Assembly (NCBI GenBank): GCA_001007975.1 | Contig: CP011268.1 | Span: 620,001-684,000 of the forward strand | DNA length: 64,000 bases | Direction of reading: 5' to 3' | Origin: a candidate division SR1 bacterium Aalborg_AAW-1 | Lineage (GTDB): Bacteria; Patescibacteriota; Gracilibacteria; Absconditabacterales; Absconditicoccaceae | Shown here: piece by piece, positions 1-11,031 of the stretch | How the letters are laid out: each line of letters opens with the position of its first letter | How positions within the stretch are numbered: the stretch's first letter is position 1 | The notes under the pieces: model-generated | Database searches by the model: none | What the model was told of the DNA's origin: nothing | Seen by the model: the letters and a program-made list of their open reading frames with translations, nothing else | Position numbers and translations under genes: made by a program

Positions 1-6
1 TGATAG

Positions 7-2247
7 ATGATGAGATATCTTTTGTTGTTTCTCTTATTTGTATGTACTATCATTGCTGGTTGTGCTTCTGATAGTAAAGATCACGATTCGAATTCATCAT
101 TTTCTGCATATTCAGAAATTTCAGGATTTATTGTAAGCGATAATATATCATCATCTTCATGATTAATTTTGTTTTTGGAAAATATTACTCAAGACCAGCT
201 TATATCATGATGATATAAAGAAATTCTTCCATATCAAACACCTCATATTCGTGTCTTCGAAATTCATGAAGAAGATCTTGTTACACTTTGATATCCGACT
301 AAACTTGAAAATTTATATGATTATAGATTATATCTTATACTTCAAGATAGTAAACCAAGACAAGCATTTCGAGGTACAAAGGATCGCTATAATCCATTAC
401 CAATTCAATATGGTTGAAAAGATAAAAGTCATATTTATACTATGAAAAACAACGATTACTGAACGGGAGAGAAGATATTGTATAAAAATTTTCAAACTGT
501 TATAGCAACAGGAGTGCTTGATTTTCTTCCTTCCGCTTATAGTGATGATCTTGCAATACAAATTCTTGTACCTAAAGAATCAGAAAAAATTGTTACTCCT
601 AAAAGTGATTGAGAAGATTCTTCACAAAGTATACATATTACTCATGATAGTGTTATATTGCTTAATAATAGAGAAATTGATCGTAGAGATTATACCGAAT
701 CAGATATTATCACATTACAGACATTCCAGTCTAATGGCACACTTATCTACGAAGTGCATGAATCACAATCCTCAGGACCTTATGCTGATAAAAATATCTC
801 TATTATGTCATATAAAGACAGTAATAAAAAAATAATTGATACCTGGACTGGAAATTTTTTAGCAGGAAATTATGCTTTTATTCCTACTGATGCTGGCTTT
901 GTGATCTGAAGAAGTTATGACGAATGGCCAAATGATATCGTCGAATGAAGATCAACTATTACTGAAGATATTGTTAGAACAATGGAACAACAAGAATCAG
1001 AAATACTCAACCGATATCGTCTTATCAATCAAAAGAAATACCAGGAAGCATATAATAAAATTCATAACCCTGATATCACCTACGATCAGTTCGTCGATCA
1101 GTGGAAAAACTATAATCTGGTCAGTGTGGAATCTATTTCTAATCCTTTCGTAGCATTTGATACTTATGAACAAGACAAACTAGATAATCTAGAAGACTAT
1201 AATACATTTATTCCAAGAGTATTTGTACAACGGCAAGATGGTGAAATTTGATATATAGATTCATTATTAAGAGTAATAGATGATAAAATTATTGTTGAAC
1301 AACCATCTATCAGTGTTGATAGCAATAATCATACTCCTTTTATAGAAAGAGAAAATATTGCTAAATTGTATTATCATCGTATTGCTAATCAGCAATTTGA
1401 ACAGGCATATGAGATGCAATATAGTCATAGCCAATCTTTGGAAGAGTTTGCTCGTACTTATAGAGACGTCTTATGAGTGGCAATAAAACAAATAGACGAT
1501 ATGGTATATGATGGTGATGGAGGAGCGACTTCTTCTTCGTCGAGAGGTGTAAATTGACCCATCAATCTTCTTGTAGATATGGTATCACAAGACTCTGTCG
1601 ATAGATATTATATTCAGAAAGAAGTGATCAATGGTAAACTCAAACATATCTCTAGCGAACAGACAACAGAATCTTGTATGTGATGATGATGTGCATATGG
1701 TTATAAACCTCTTATTTATCTTTATCCAGAGCAAGAGCAAGATATTACTGTCCATCTTCCATTGAAGTGAGAATTTATTATTAGTTATCCAAAAATTGGC
1801 ACTGATCAATCTTGGAAGGTCAAAGCAAAACCTGATGGTAATTTAATAAGTTATGATGATAAGAGAGAATATTCTTATCTGTTCCGAGAAGGGAAATTTA
1901 AAAAACCATGGATCATACAAGAGTGATTTGTGGTTAAAAAAGAAGATACGATATCATTTTTACAAGATAAACTTGCATATCTTTGACTTACACCGAAAGA
2001 ATATAACGAATTCATTGTCTATCGATGACCACTAATGATGAAAAATGATTATAATGTGGTTTCATTTCTTACTGATCAATATACCTCACAAGCACCACTG
2101 TATATTCAACCAAAACCTGATAGTATGCAAAGAGTGTTTATGGTATTTCATGGTGTAGATGATTCATATACTGTGCCTTTACAGAATCTCAATCCTTGGA
2201 CAAGATCATGATTTTCGGTAGTAGAATGGTGATGAGCTGAATTGTAA
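7..2247 (+). CDS. Large secreted lipoprotein with a C-terminal KPxIYLYP domain
   Basis: 746 aa when UGA is read as Gly. The N-terminus is a lipoprotein signal with lipobox IIAGC followed by a Ser/Asp linker, so the protein should be anchored outside the membrane. Two similar stretches, roughly residues 325-440 and 450-520, look like repeated NTF2-like modules (RYRLINQKKYQEAY and LYYHRIANQQFEQAY). From about residue 560 the motif YKPLIYLYPEQEQDITVHL begins a domain recalled from many uncharacterised bacterial surface proteins. There are two possible ATG starts, at 7 and 10. No enzymatic motif was seen, so the function is unknown; a cell-surface role is inferred from the lipobox. Confidence 0.85.
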
Positions 2248-2267
2248 TAGCTTGTCATTAGAAAATC

Positions 2268-2295
2268 TTGTATGCTCTCTGATGATTCTTATATA
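2268..2295 (+). promoter_or_regulatory. Probable sigma70-type promoter for the FAD oxidoreductase
   Basis: TTGTAT and TATATA are separated by 16 bases in the gap between the lipoprotein stop and the oxidoreductase start. The transcript would begin about 30 bases before the ATG. Confidence 0.5.
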
Positions 2296-2334
2296 TGATA
2301 AGATTGTTTTATTTGTTCTTGAGAGAATTAGATT

Positions 2335-3630
2335 ATGGAATATCAAATTGGGCGATCCTCATATCTGATGCAGACGAAGTGAGGAATCTGTCCTCCGCTT
2401 ACTGGAGAATATCATACTGATGTCGTCGTGGTTGGTGGTGGAATGGCGGGATTGTTTGCTGCTAAAGAGTTGATTCAAGCAGGTAAGAAAGTCATCTTGA
2501 TAGAAAAAAATATCTGTTGAGGAGGTATGTCAGGTCGTTCTGGATGATTTCTCACTCCTGATAGTGAGTTATGACTTCGTCAAATTGAACAGAGATATGG
2601 TAAAGATATTGCAAAAGATATCTGGGATTATGGACAATGATGACAGGACGCTATCGTCAATCTAGCTCGTGAAGAATGATTTCAATGTGATCTTCAGTCA
2701 GAAGATAGTTTGTTGTTGTGATGGAAGAAAAAAGGAGCACAAGAGGTTCAAGAAGAGTATGAGGCGAGAAAAGAATATGGATATGATGGTACCTATATAC
2801 CTGCCGATAAGCTTTCTGAACACACAGATGGAAAGTACTATACATCGGGAGTCAGATATAGTAATTGTTTTGCTATTAATCCGATGCTCTTCTGTCAAGA
2901 AATGAAATATTATCTTCAAGAACAAGGAGTTCAGATTTTTGAGTATACTACATTACAATCCTATACTCATAACACCGTCAAAACATCAAGGTGAATTATC
3001 CATTGTAAGAATATCATCTTTAGTATGGGAAAAGTGACACCAGAAGTACATAAGGATTTTGCTAAAGATACCTATGGTATCCAAAATTTTATCACCATGA
3101 GTGAGCCACTGTGTGATGAGATAGTACAAGAACTCTTTCCACAAGGAAAACTCATGTGTTGGGACACCAAACTTGCGTTTACGTATTTCCGTTTTACAGG
3201 AGATAATAGACTCGTATTAGGTGGGGGAAATGTTTTCACTGCAGGACTCCCTTTCGATATTCTCTATCCGTATGGTATCCAAAACGTCATCCGTGAGATC
3301 AAAACTATTTATCCAGATATGCAACCGTTTGCGTTTGATCAGTATCGAAATGGGAGAATTGAAGCTACAAAAGATATGATGCCTATCATCGATCGTGATA
3401 CCTCTCATGACAATCATATCTGGGTGCAATGATGTGTCGGATTGCCATGGGCAGCTGCATCAGGTCGTTTTGCAGCTCAACAATTGTTGGGTAAAAAACA
3501 ATCATTAACACCATTCTTTAAGAGAGATAGAAAGTTTTGGATTCCGCGAAGATCAAATAGTGCATTGATCAAATCAGTAGTCTATGGTATCAATAATTTG
3601 TATGCCATGAAACGTCAGCAAGGATATTAA
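2335..3630 (+). CDS. FAD-dependent amino-acid/amine oxidoreductase (DAO family)
   Basis: 431 aa. Near residue 33 the Rossmann dinucleotide-binding motif [17 protein letters not shown] is followed by an acidic strand end (LIEK). The C-terminal [19 protein letters not shown] is typical of the second FAD-contacting segment of DAO-fold oxidases such as gamma-glutamylputrescine oxidase and glycine oxidase. The family oxidises amines or amino acids with FAD; the substrate here cannot be told. Several Gly, including ones in the [10 protein letters not shown] segment, are UGA. The next gene starts 30 bases downstream, so the two may be cotranscribed. Confidence 0.85.
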
Positions 3631-3660
3631 TTATATTTTTTTAATTTATTTATTATAAAA

Positions 3661-4629
3661 GTGAATATGGTAGTAACTATTGTAGTATTAGTAATTGGAT
3701 TACTTGCTCTTATCAAAGGAGCAGATTGGTTAGTAGATGGAGCATCAGCATTAGCCAAACAGTTTGGTGTACCAACTCTTGTGATTGGATTGACGATAGT
3801 AGCATTTGGTACGTCTATGCCAGAATTGCTTGTCAATGTGGTAGCTGCTATGAAATGAAATAGTGATATTGCTTTTGGTAATGTGATGTGAAGTAATATC
3901 GCTAATATCTTATTGATTTTGTGAGTAACCGGATTGATTACCACACTCAAAGTGCAAAAAGATACGACATGGAAAGAAATACCATTTGCATTGTTGGCGA
4001 TGCTGGTACTGTTTGTCTTGTCGAATACGATGTTATTAGATGGTACGGCTACGAATATTCTCACGAAGTCATGAGGAGTTATCTTATTGTTGTTATTTGC
4101 GATATTTTTGTATTATGTGTATGAAAGTACAAAAAAAGCTCCTGACACGGAAGATGATACACCAGTCCCATCAATGTCTTATCCTAAGATGGCGTTGTTT
4201 ATTGTGGGAGGTTTGCTAGGACTGTATTTTGGAGGGACATGGACGGTTGACAGTGCTGTAAAAATTGCAGAATACTTTTGATTGAGTGATTTTCTGATCT
4301 CTACGACTATCATAGCGATTGGTACATCGCTTCCTGAATTAGTCACTTCAGTAGCAGCAGCTCGTAAAAAAAGTGTCGATCTTGCAGTGGGTAATATTAT
4401 CGGAAGTAATATTTTTAATATTTTCTGGATATTATGAGTGACAGCTCTTATTAGACCTATTCCTCTTCCTGTAGGTGCTAACATGGATCTTCTTGTAGGT
4501 ACTCTTGCTACTATATTATTGTTCTTGTTTATGTTTATCGGTAAACGTCATACTTTACAGAGACGACAGTCAGTGTTATTTATTCTCTTGTATATCGTCT
4601 ATGTCGTTATTGTGATTATGAGAGGATAA
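3661..4629 (+). CDS. Na+/Ca2+ exchanger, CaCA family (YrbG-like)
   Basis: 322 aa polytopic membrane protein. It has the two inverted alpha-repeats of the cation/Ca2+ exchanger family: [15 protein letters not shown] with [16 protein letters not shown] in the first half, and [16 protein letters not shown] with [16 protein letters not shown] in the second. The acidic residues in both PEL motifs are the ion ligands in the family. A GTG start at 3661 gives this length; an ATG six bases later is equally possible. A hairpin terminator follows directly. The family extrudes Ca2+ in exchange for Na+ or H+; the coupling ion is not readable here. Confidence 0.92.
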
Positions 4630-4654
4630 TCATATCGTCATACAAAAAAAAGAC

Positions 4655-4687
4655 AAGCACTTTCACCCTGTCAGAAGGTGCTTTTTT
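4655..4687 (+). terminator. Rho-independent terminator after the CaCA exchanger
   Basis: The stem AAGCACTTT/AAGGTGCTT, with one mismatch and an 11-base loop, is followed by a T-run. Confidence 0.8.
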
Positions 4688-4730
4688 GTATATTAACTTA
4701 TTATGGAATATAATGAGATAACTTTATATT

Positions 4731-4997
4731 ATGATAGAAGAGATGAAAAACAAATTTTCCTGACTGTCATTACGTCGAGACAAACATTTTGTGCGTAATT
4801 TAGTCATCGCGATAGGTGTAGTGCTGGTATGGAGAGGGGTATGGCATCTGGCTGATGAATATCTTTTCCCGAATCATCCGACATTATCGAGTATTGTATC
4901 TTTACTCGTTGGTATTATTGTCCTCTATCTTCCTGATGGGACATTAGAGCATCTTGGTGGTTATAAAAAAGAGGAGGAGAAAAAGGAAAAAAAATAA
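4731..4997 (+). CDS. Small membrane protein of unknown function
   Basis: 88 aa. A basic N-terminus (KNKFSGLSLRRDKHF) precedes two hydrophobic segments (about residues 21-36 and 46-64) separated by HLADEYLFPNHP, and the tail is very rich in Lys and Glu. Proteins of this shape are frequent in candidate-phyla genomes and have no assigned role. The ATG at 4731 was chosen because one UGA-Gly at codon 11 lies upstream of the only alternative start, a GTG at 4791 that would cut into the first hydrophobic segment. Confidence 0.7.
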
Positions 4998-5331
4998 TGA
5001 AGCAGTCATTAGACATACTATGAAGTATTTTCTATACTATGTTTGTTTTGCCGCATTCGCTTCGCAAGACCTTGTATGGTAATTTACTTTTTCCTTGATG
5101 TAAAAGTAAACAAAAAAATGACCGAAGGAAATCCCTGTGGGACAAGAACTCATCAAAACTTGCAGATACTTTGGTATCCCTATTTCAGTACTGAGTGTTG
5201 GGTGGAGGCCATAAGCTATATCGGGTAGCGATTTACGTTGAGATTGTGATTCATGTTGCGTTGGTTGCTTCGAACAGGTTGATGAGTTCGGTTTATCTTT
5301 TTTTAATGGATTGGGTTGTTATAAAAAACTC
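4998..5331. other. Gene-poor stretch, no supported gene
   Basis: About 330 bases without a convincing gene. A standard-code open frame at 5043-5228 encodes a peptide with the CGTRTH signature that I associate with spurious ORFs over repeated or structured DNA, and it has no ribosome binding site. The base composition is somewhat richer in G and C than its surroundings. It may be a decayed repeat; nothing more can be supported. Confidence 0.4.
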
Positions 5332-5360
5332 TTGCAATCATGCTTCATCATAACTATATA
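5332..5360 (+). promoter_or_regulatory. Strong sigma70-type promoter
   Basis: TTGCAA (5332-5337), a 17-base spacer and TATATA (5355-5360). It stands about 155 bases before the next start codon and just ahead of a region closed by a terminator, so it probably drives a short RNA. Confidence 0.65.
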
Positions 5361-5365
5361 TAGAG

Positions 5366-5497
5366 TATGATCATCAGTCGCTTGGCACTAAATACGGTAA
5401 TCACAACAACACTTATCATCAGATAGGCAGTTTTGTGCGAAAAGAAAAATATCCCACAATGACTATATCGCTTATCTGAAGACAGATGAGCTTTTTT
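5366..5497 (+). ncRNA. Candidate small RNA or leader RNA
   Basis: A stretch of about 130 bases lies between a well-formed promoter and a terminator (stem GCTTATCTG/CAGATGAGC at 5470-5491, then six T), with no open frame worth naming. It could be an independent small RNA or an attenuator leader of the gene starting at 5515. I could not match it to tmRNA, SRP RNA, 6S RNA, T-box or a riboswitch by eye. Confidence 0.45.
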
Positions 5498-5514
5498 ATT
5501 AAATTGGTTGTGTT

Positions 5515-6039
5515 ATGAATTATTTTGATCATTTAATTATAGCAGATTGAGGAAATTTTCGAGGCAATCTCTGGACTGCTATTTGAGCAATTTGAACGAT
5601 TATAACTTCTATAATTATTATCCGTATTAATCAAAAACAAATACAATTAGAGCATAAACAAAAATATAATATAGAATTAAAAATTATAGAAGATTCTTTG
5701 AAAAATACTGAAGAATGACTTACTCAATTGCCGGAATATTGATTTATTAATGATAATTTTCAAAGACTTAGTCTAATTAATTACTGAAATTGAGAAGCTA
5801 AAAAAATATTTATCACATTATTATATAACGATAATGAATATAAAGATTATATAAGTTTTATAAGTTCTAAAGAAATTCGCTATCTTTTTTCTCAAATTAT
5901 AAAAAGTAAAATTCCATTTTATCAGATTTGAAAAGAATTGAAAATTAATTTTAAATATTATGATGAATTATGAAAAAAACACAGTAAAGATCTTTGTTAT
6001 AAAATACAAGAAAATTACATTTTAGAACGTCAATACTAA
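5515..6039 (+). CDS. Hypothetical single-pass membrane protein
   Basis: 174 aa. A short N-terminus is followed by a UGA-rich hydrophobic segment (about residues 19-34, GAIGTIITSIIIIR) and then a charged, helix-prone cytoplasmic-type region starting INQKQIQLEHKQKY. At least eight Gly are UGA codons, so the gene only exists under table 25. I do not recognise a family. The gene sits between the candidate small RNA and thrS. Confidence 0.6.
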
Positions 6040-6065
6040 CTATTTTATATATTGTTTTAAATCCT

Positions 6066-7952
6066 ATGAACTCACTCTACAATCACCGTCACTCACTCGC
6101 TCACGTCCTCGCACAAGCTATCCAGAGATCACTCGATCCGAAAGTACAACTCGGTACTGGTCCAGCTATCGAAAACGGATTCTACTATGATGTCCTGTTT
6201 TCTGATGGGATAGAATTTGGTGAAGCCAATCTTAAACCACTCCAAAAGATCATGGAAGGTATCGTCAAAGAAGGACAAGGATTTGCATCCTATACTGCCA
6301 AGAACCTCGAAGAAGCGAAAGCGATCGTCACGAATCTTGGACAACATTTCAAGATAGAGCTTCTTGATAAGTTTTTTGCTGCTGATAAGGATGCGAAGTA
6401 TACATTTTGGTATAACTACGTCGATGCACAGATGTTACCAAGATTGGAGAAAAACTGTGATGCAGGATATATCGCTACCTATAAGTCATTGACTGAATAT
6501 TTTACTGATCTCGATAGTAGTGTAACAGGTAAATTTCTTACGTTTATCGATCTATGTGAAGGATGACATGTAGAATCACTCAAAGATATCGCCGATGGAT
6601 CATTTGCATTAGAAAAGATCGCAGGAGCATACCGACAAGCGAAAGATACGAATCCTATGATGACACGTATCTACGGTATTGCGTTTGAAACCAAAGACGA
6701 ACTCAAATCATATCAAACCATGATGGAAGAAGCGAAGAAAAGAGATCATAGAATCCTCGGGAAACAACTCAAACTCTTCACAATCTCAGAACTCGTCGGG
6801 TCAGGACTTCCTCTTTTTCAACCCAATGGTATGATCGTCCGTAAAGAGATCGAAGATTATCTCTGGGCATTGCACAAAGAACATGGCTACTCTCGTGTCT
6901 GGACTCCGCATATCGCGAAGGAAGATCTCTACAATACTTCTGGTCACGCCAAGCACTACTTAGATGATATGTTCAAAGTCCATGGTGGTACGTCCAACGA
7001 AGACTTCTATCTCAAACCGATGAACTGTCCTCATCATATGCAACTGTTTGCTGATAACCAATTTTCATATCGTGATATGCCTATCAGATATTTTGAACCT
7101 GCGACAGTGTATAGAGATGAAAAAACAGGACAACTTGCCTGACTGACTCGTGTACGTTCCATTACACAAGATGACGGACATCTGTTTTGTCGTATTACAC
7201 AACTCAAGAACGAGATCACTACGATCGTAAAGATCATCAAAGAATTTTATAAGACGATGGGAATGCTCGACGGATACCGAGTATCGCTTTCAGTGAGAGG
7301 TGAAGACAAAGAAAAATATCTCGGAGGTGAAGAAGTACGATCTACAGCAGAGTGAGCTCTCAAAGAGATCTGCGATGAACTCGAACTCAACTACAAAGAA
7401 GTACCAGGTGAAGCTGCCTTCTATGGACCGAAACTCGACTTTATGTTCAAAGATGCTATCGGAAGACAACACCAACTTGCTACTTGCCAAGTAGATTTCA
7501 ATCTTCCACAGAGATTTGATCTCAGCTTCGTGAATGAAGCAGGAGAAAACGAAAGACCAGTTGTGATTCATCGTGCGATCGCTGGTAGTTTGGAGAGATT
7601 TATGGGAGTAATGATCGAACACTTTGCTGGAGCATTTCCACTCTGGATGTCACCAATTCAGATGATGATCGTACCAGTTGCTGATGTCTTCAATGACTAT
7701 GCTTTTGCACTCAATTCACAATTTAAATCTCATGACCTCAGATCTCGTGTCGATGAAAGTTCTGATAGTTTCGCGAAGAAAATCCGTAATGCAGAACTTC
7801 TCAAAATCCCTTATATTCTCATCGTAGGAGAAAAAGAACAATCTGACAACAGTGTGAGTGTCAGAGTATACAAGACCAAAGAACAATATACTATGTCTGT
7901 CGAAGAGTTTGTCGCGAAAATGGAGAGTGAATTGAAGGAGAGGGCTTTATAA
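6066..7952 (+). CDS. thrS: Threonyl-tRNA synthetase, form without TGS domain
   Basis: 628 aa; charges tRNA-Thr in the cytoplasm. It begins directly in the editing domain (HSLAHVLAQA, the HxxxH metal motif), so the N-terminal TGS domain of most bacterial ThrRS is absent. The usual LCRGPH of the editing site reads LCEGGH. Class II motif 2 is seen as RDEKTGQLAG with TRVRSITQDDGHLF, motif 3 as HRAIAGSLERFMGVMIE, and the zinc-site cysteine in NCPHHM. An anticodon-binding domain fills the last ~100 residues. Only three of its many glycines are UGA (in GGH, LAGL and AEGA), in keeping with a highly expressed gene. Confidence 0.97.
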
Positions 7953-7965
7953 ATACTACGTTGTA

Positions 7966-8376
7966 ATGGAAAATATTATTGAAGATCAAAATAGAGAAAT
8001 TGAAAAAGAAAGATGAATAATCATTATGCAGCCACCATGAGTAACACAAGTTGAAATTTTGATGGCTCTGGCAGGAATGGATATGCCCATTCTCGTGGTT
8101 GCACAAGAAGAATATATAAAAAATGGAAGTATCGAAGAATTAGTTGCTATGAAATCTGAAGAATTAGTTGTTATGAAATCTGAAGAATTAGTTGTTATGA
8201 AATCTGAAGAATTAGTAAAATTATTACTTACGATACAAGAATATCCACAGGAACACATATTACCTCCTTCTCCCAAGATAAATAAGAATTATCAACTTCC
8301 AAGAACTAAGAAATTCTCTTATGATTCAAAACCTCAAAAAAAATCTAAGAAATCTTTTAATCATAGAAAAAGATAG
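7966..8376 (+). CDS. Small hypothetical protein with 8-residue tandem repeats
   Basis: 136 aa with an acidic start and a basic tail (KPQKKSKKSFNHRKR). In the middle, three nearly identical copies of a 24-base unit encode EELVxMKS (8137-8217). The start ATG is 13 bases after the thrS stop, so it is likely cotranscribed, and it is closed by a terminator. I do not recognise it. The repeats look like recent slippage and should vary in number between strains. Confidence 0.6.
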
Positions 8377-8400
8377 AGCAATTCATTTGCTCTTTTTTTA
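8375..8400 (+). terminator. Rho-independent terminator
   Basis: AGAGCA/TGCTCT stem with a 7-base loop, followed by seven T; it closes the thrS transcription unit. Confidence 0.8.
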
Positions 8401-8455
8401 TTCATACAATTTATTATACTCTCATGAGTAAAATTTATCTCATAAAATAGTTCTC

Positions 8456-8944
8456 ATGCCACGACTTGATCGAGTACTCGTTATCTCAGGATTTCTGTGT
8501 CTGATCGCAGGATTGATAGGCGCAGTCGCTCCGATGATGCCCTGATCCATACTTTCACTTGTTGGATTGTTACTAATCCATTTTAGTGGAACCTACCAAG
8601 TACCGACCACGTGGATTATTGTCTTCATCGTCTTAGTTGTTTTAGCTAATATCGTCGACTATTATCTTCCGATTTGGTGAACGAAAAAATACGGAGGAAC
8701 CAAAGCTGGTGTCACTGGATCTACGATTGGGATGATTGTATGACTCTTTATCATACCTCCTTTGGGGATGATTGTGGGTCCATTTGCAGGAGCGTTTATC
8801 GGTGAATATCTCGCAGCAGAAGGTACAGGAGACAAAGCACTCAAATCTGCCCGAGGTTCTTTTGTAGGATTTATCCTTACGACAGGAATTAAACTCGTAG
8901 TCGGATGACGAATGCTCATCTATGCCGTCCAACTTGTCTGGTAA
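8456..8944 (+). CDS. DUF456 family membrane protein
   Basis: 162 aa with four to five hydrophobic segments. The Gly-rich membrane hairpins GTKKYGGTKAGVTGSTIGMIVG and PPLGMIVGPFAGAFIGEYLA match the DUF456 family (bacterial inner-membrane protein of unknown function). Gly at GGTKKYG, IVGLFI and VVGGR are UGA. It is followed by an imperfect hairpin (8971-8991). Confidence 0.8.
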
Positions 8945-8970
8945 AACTGTTTGATACCTCACCCCAAACA

Positions 8971-8991
8971 CCTCTCCGTGACCGGAAGAGG
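8971..8991. repeat. Small palindrome after the DUF456 gene
   Basis: CCTCTCCG and CGGAAGAGG face each other with one bulge, followed by GGGGCGATTTC. It could be a weak terminator or a remnant of a dispersed palindromic repeat. Confidence 0.3.
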
Positions 8992-9095
8992 GGCGATTTC
9001 ATTCATTTGGCTTTTGATTTGTGGATCGGCACATTAAGAATTAAAAAAACATATCAACATTTATAACTCTTCATTTTAAACTCTTAACTTTTCTT

Positions 9096-9776
9096 ATGTC
9101 TTCTTCGGTTCGTTATCATCATTATCTCCCTTTTTTGACAGGTATGTTTGTAGCTGTAGTACTCGTATCTTGAATTGTATCTACGAAGATTATCAATGTA
9201 TGGTGACTACATCTGGATGGAGGTACGTTGCTGTTTCCGCTGAGTTATATTTTTGGTGATATTTTGACGGAAGTCTACGGATATAAGAGATCTCGTATCG
9301 TGATTTGGACAGGTCTGGTCGCTATGGTAATTATGTCAGTGATGATTATCCTGATCGGTGTGATGCCTGTAGGTGGTGAATGGCCACACCAAGAATCGTA
9401 CAATAATGTACTTATGCTTGCTCCAAGGATTTTTTTAGCAAGTATTATAGCCTATACGGTAGGAGAGTTTGTGAATTCGTATATCATTGCAAAGCTCAAA
9501 ATTCATACAAGAGGAAAACACTTATGGTTGCGTTTGATTGGTTCTACGGTGGTTGGGCAGTTGATTGATACAATATTGTTTGTAGTGATTGCTTTTGCTT
9601 GACTCATAGGACAGTGAGAATTATTCATGATAGCGCTTTCGACCTATATTTTTAAGATTGTGTTAGAAGTCATATTATTCCCTTTCACCAAATATGTGAT
9701 TACCAGATTGAAGACTACTGAGAAAGTAGATCATTTTGATCATGATACGGATTTTAATCCTTTTGTATTGGATTAG
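9096..9776 (+). CDS. Queuosine-precursor transporter, VUT/YhhQ family
   Basis: 226 aa polytopic membrane protein. The motif PLSYIFGDILTEVYGYKRSR and the later GEFVNSYIIAKLK are characteristic of the VUT_1 (YhhQ/DUF165) family, which imports preQ0/preQ1-type precursors for queuosine tRNA modification. No preQ1 riboswitch was recognisable in the 150 bases upstream. Six UGA-Gly codons are present. Confidence 0.85.
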
Positions 9777-9838
9777 CTATTGTATTATGTGCTTGTTTTT
9801 CTATAGTAAAGTAATTTTATTGTTCTCATTATTCATCT

Positions 9839-10897
9839 ATGTTAAGAAAATATTTTTTTCGAGCGATTGTATTTACTATTGTATGTCTTGTCACAGGTTT
9901 CTTCTATGGGTATTCGCTGTGATGACGAGAAGTAGCACTATCGAGTGTCTTTATTATCATCGTATTGGGGTTGTTAGAAACTTCTATCTCGTTTGATAAT
10001 GCTATCGTGAATGTTAATGTCCTAAAAGGCATGAACGATACGCGACAAAAAAGATTTCTGACACGATGAATGGTGATTGCTGTCTTCGGGATGAGAGTAG
10101 TATTCCCTGTTTTGCTTGTTGCGATTTTTGCTGGTATGACACCTTGGGCTGCCTTGAGTTTGGCGGTTACTGATCCTAGTCAATATGGTCATATCTTGAA
10201 TGATTCTCATATTGTGATTGCTGGTTTTGGAGGAGCGTTCTTGATGATGGTGGGATTGAAATTTTTCTTCAATAAAGAGAAATCTATTCACTGGCTCAGA
10301 AGATTCGAGCAAAGTTTGACCAAACTAGGACAGATGGAAGCTATTGAAGCAGCAACGGTATTGATAGTTTTAGAAGTATTTTCTTATTTTATCGACCCAG
10401 CTCATGCCCATGAATTCTTTGTAGCTGGAGTATGGTGAGTAGTATTATATATTCTTATCAATGGTATTGGATCATTCTTCTGACATGGTGAACATGGAGC
10501 CAATATGGTCGTGAAAACTGGTCTGGTAAGTTTTATTTACCTTGAAATCTTGGACGCATCATTTTCATTAGATGGAGTGATTGGAGCATTCGCATTATCA
10601 AACAACATTTTTATCATCGCTATGGGATTGGGTATTGGAGCATTCTTCGTGCGTAGTTTTACCATCTATATGCTCAGACAAGGGACCTTACAGTCATATC
10701 GTTATCTTGAACATGGAGCATTCTATGCAGTGATTGCATTAGCTATTATGATGTTGATTGGTGCGGTTGTTCATCTTCCAGAAGTAGTGGTTGGAGGGAT
10801 TGGATTGATATTTATTGTCTTGTCGTTTTATAGTTCATGGAAAGTGAATCAGGAACATCGTTTTCCGATTCTAAGATGGTTGGGCTTGAAAAAATAA
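9839..10897 (+). CDS. DUF475/TerC-like membrane protein
   Basis: 352 aa with about eight to nine membrane segments. Two related halves carry acidic motifs in the membrane, LLETSISFDNAIVNVNVL and LEILDASFSLDGVIGAFAL, as in the DUF475 family and the wider TerC clan (putative metal-ion exporters). The C-terminal helix-rich EHGAFYAVIALAIMMLIG also fits. Metal export, possibly Mn2+, is inferred from the TerC clan only. It is followed by a clear terminator. Confidence 0.85.
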
Positions 10898-10929
10898 TTT
10901 CCTGACTATTATGGTTGTTAGAGTATAGA

Positions 10930-10955
10930 TAGAGCATTTGCTCTATTTTTTCTTT
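10930..10955 (+). terminator. Rho-independent terminator after the DUF475 gene
   Basis: Perfect 7-bp stem TAGAGCA/TGCTCTA with a two-base gap, then a T-run. Confidence 0.8.
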
Positions 10956-11031
10956 TTCTGTAAATATAGTTGACTTTAGTATCTGTTGTGTTTATAGTAT
11001 TATATGATTTTATATAAATATAAAATATTTT

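Noticed and set aside
3627-4064. Minus-strand ORF of 145 codons
   Set aside because: Antisense to the CaCA exchanger; its composition is dictated by the exchanger codons.
5043-5228. Standard-code ORF of 61 codons with CGTRTH
   Set aside because: No ribosome binding site, no protein-like context, and a signature I associate with spurious ORFs.
8137-8217. CRISPR array
   Set aside because: The 24-base units are contiguous, in frame and without spacers; likewise the 18-bp repeat at 50715. No CRISPR was seen in the window.
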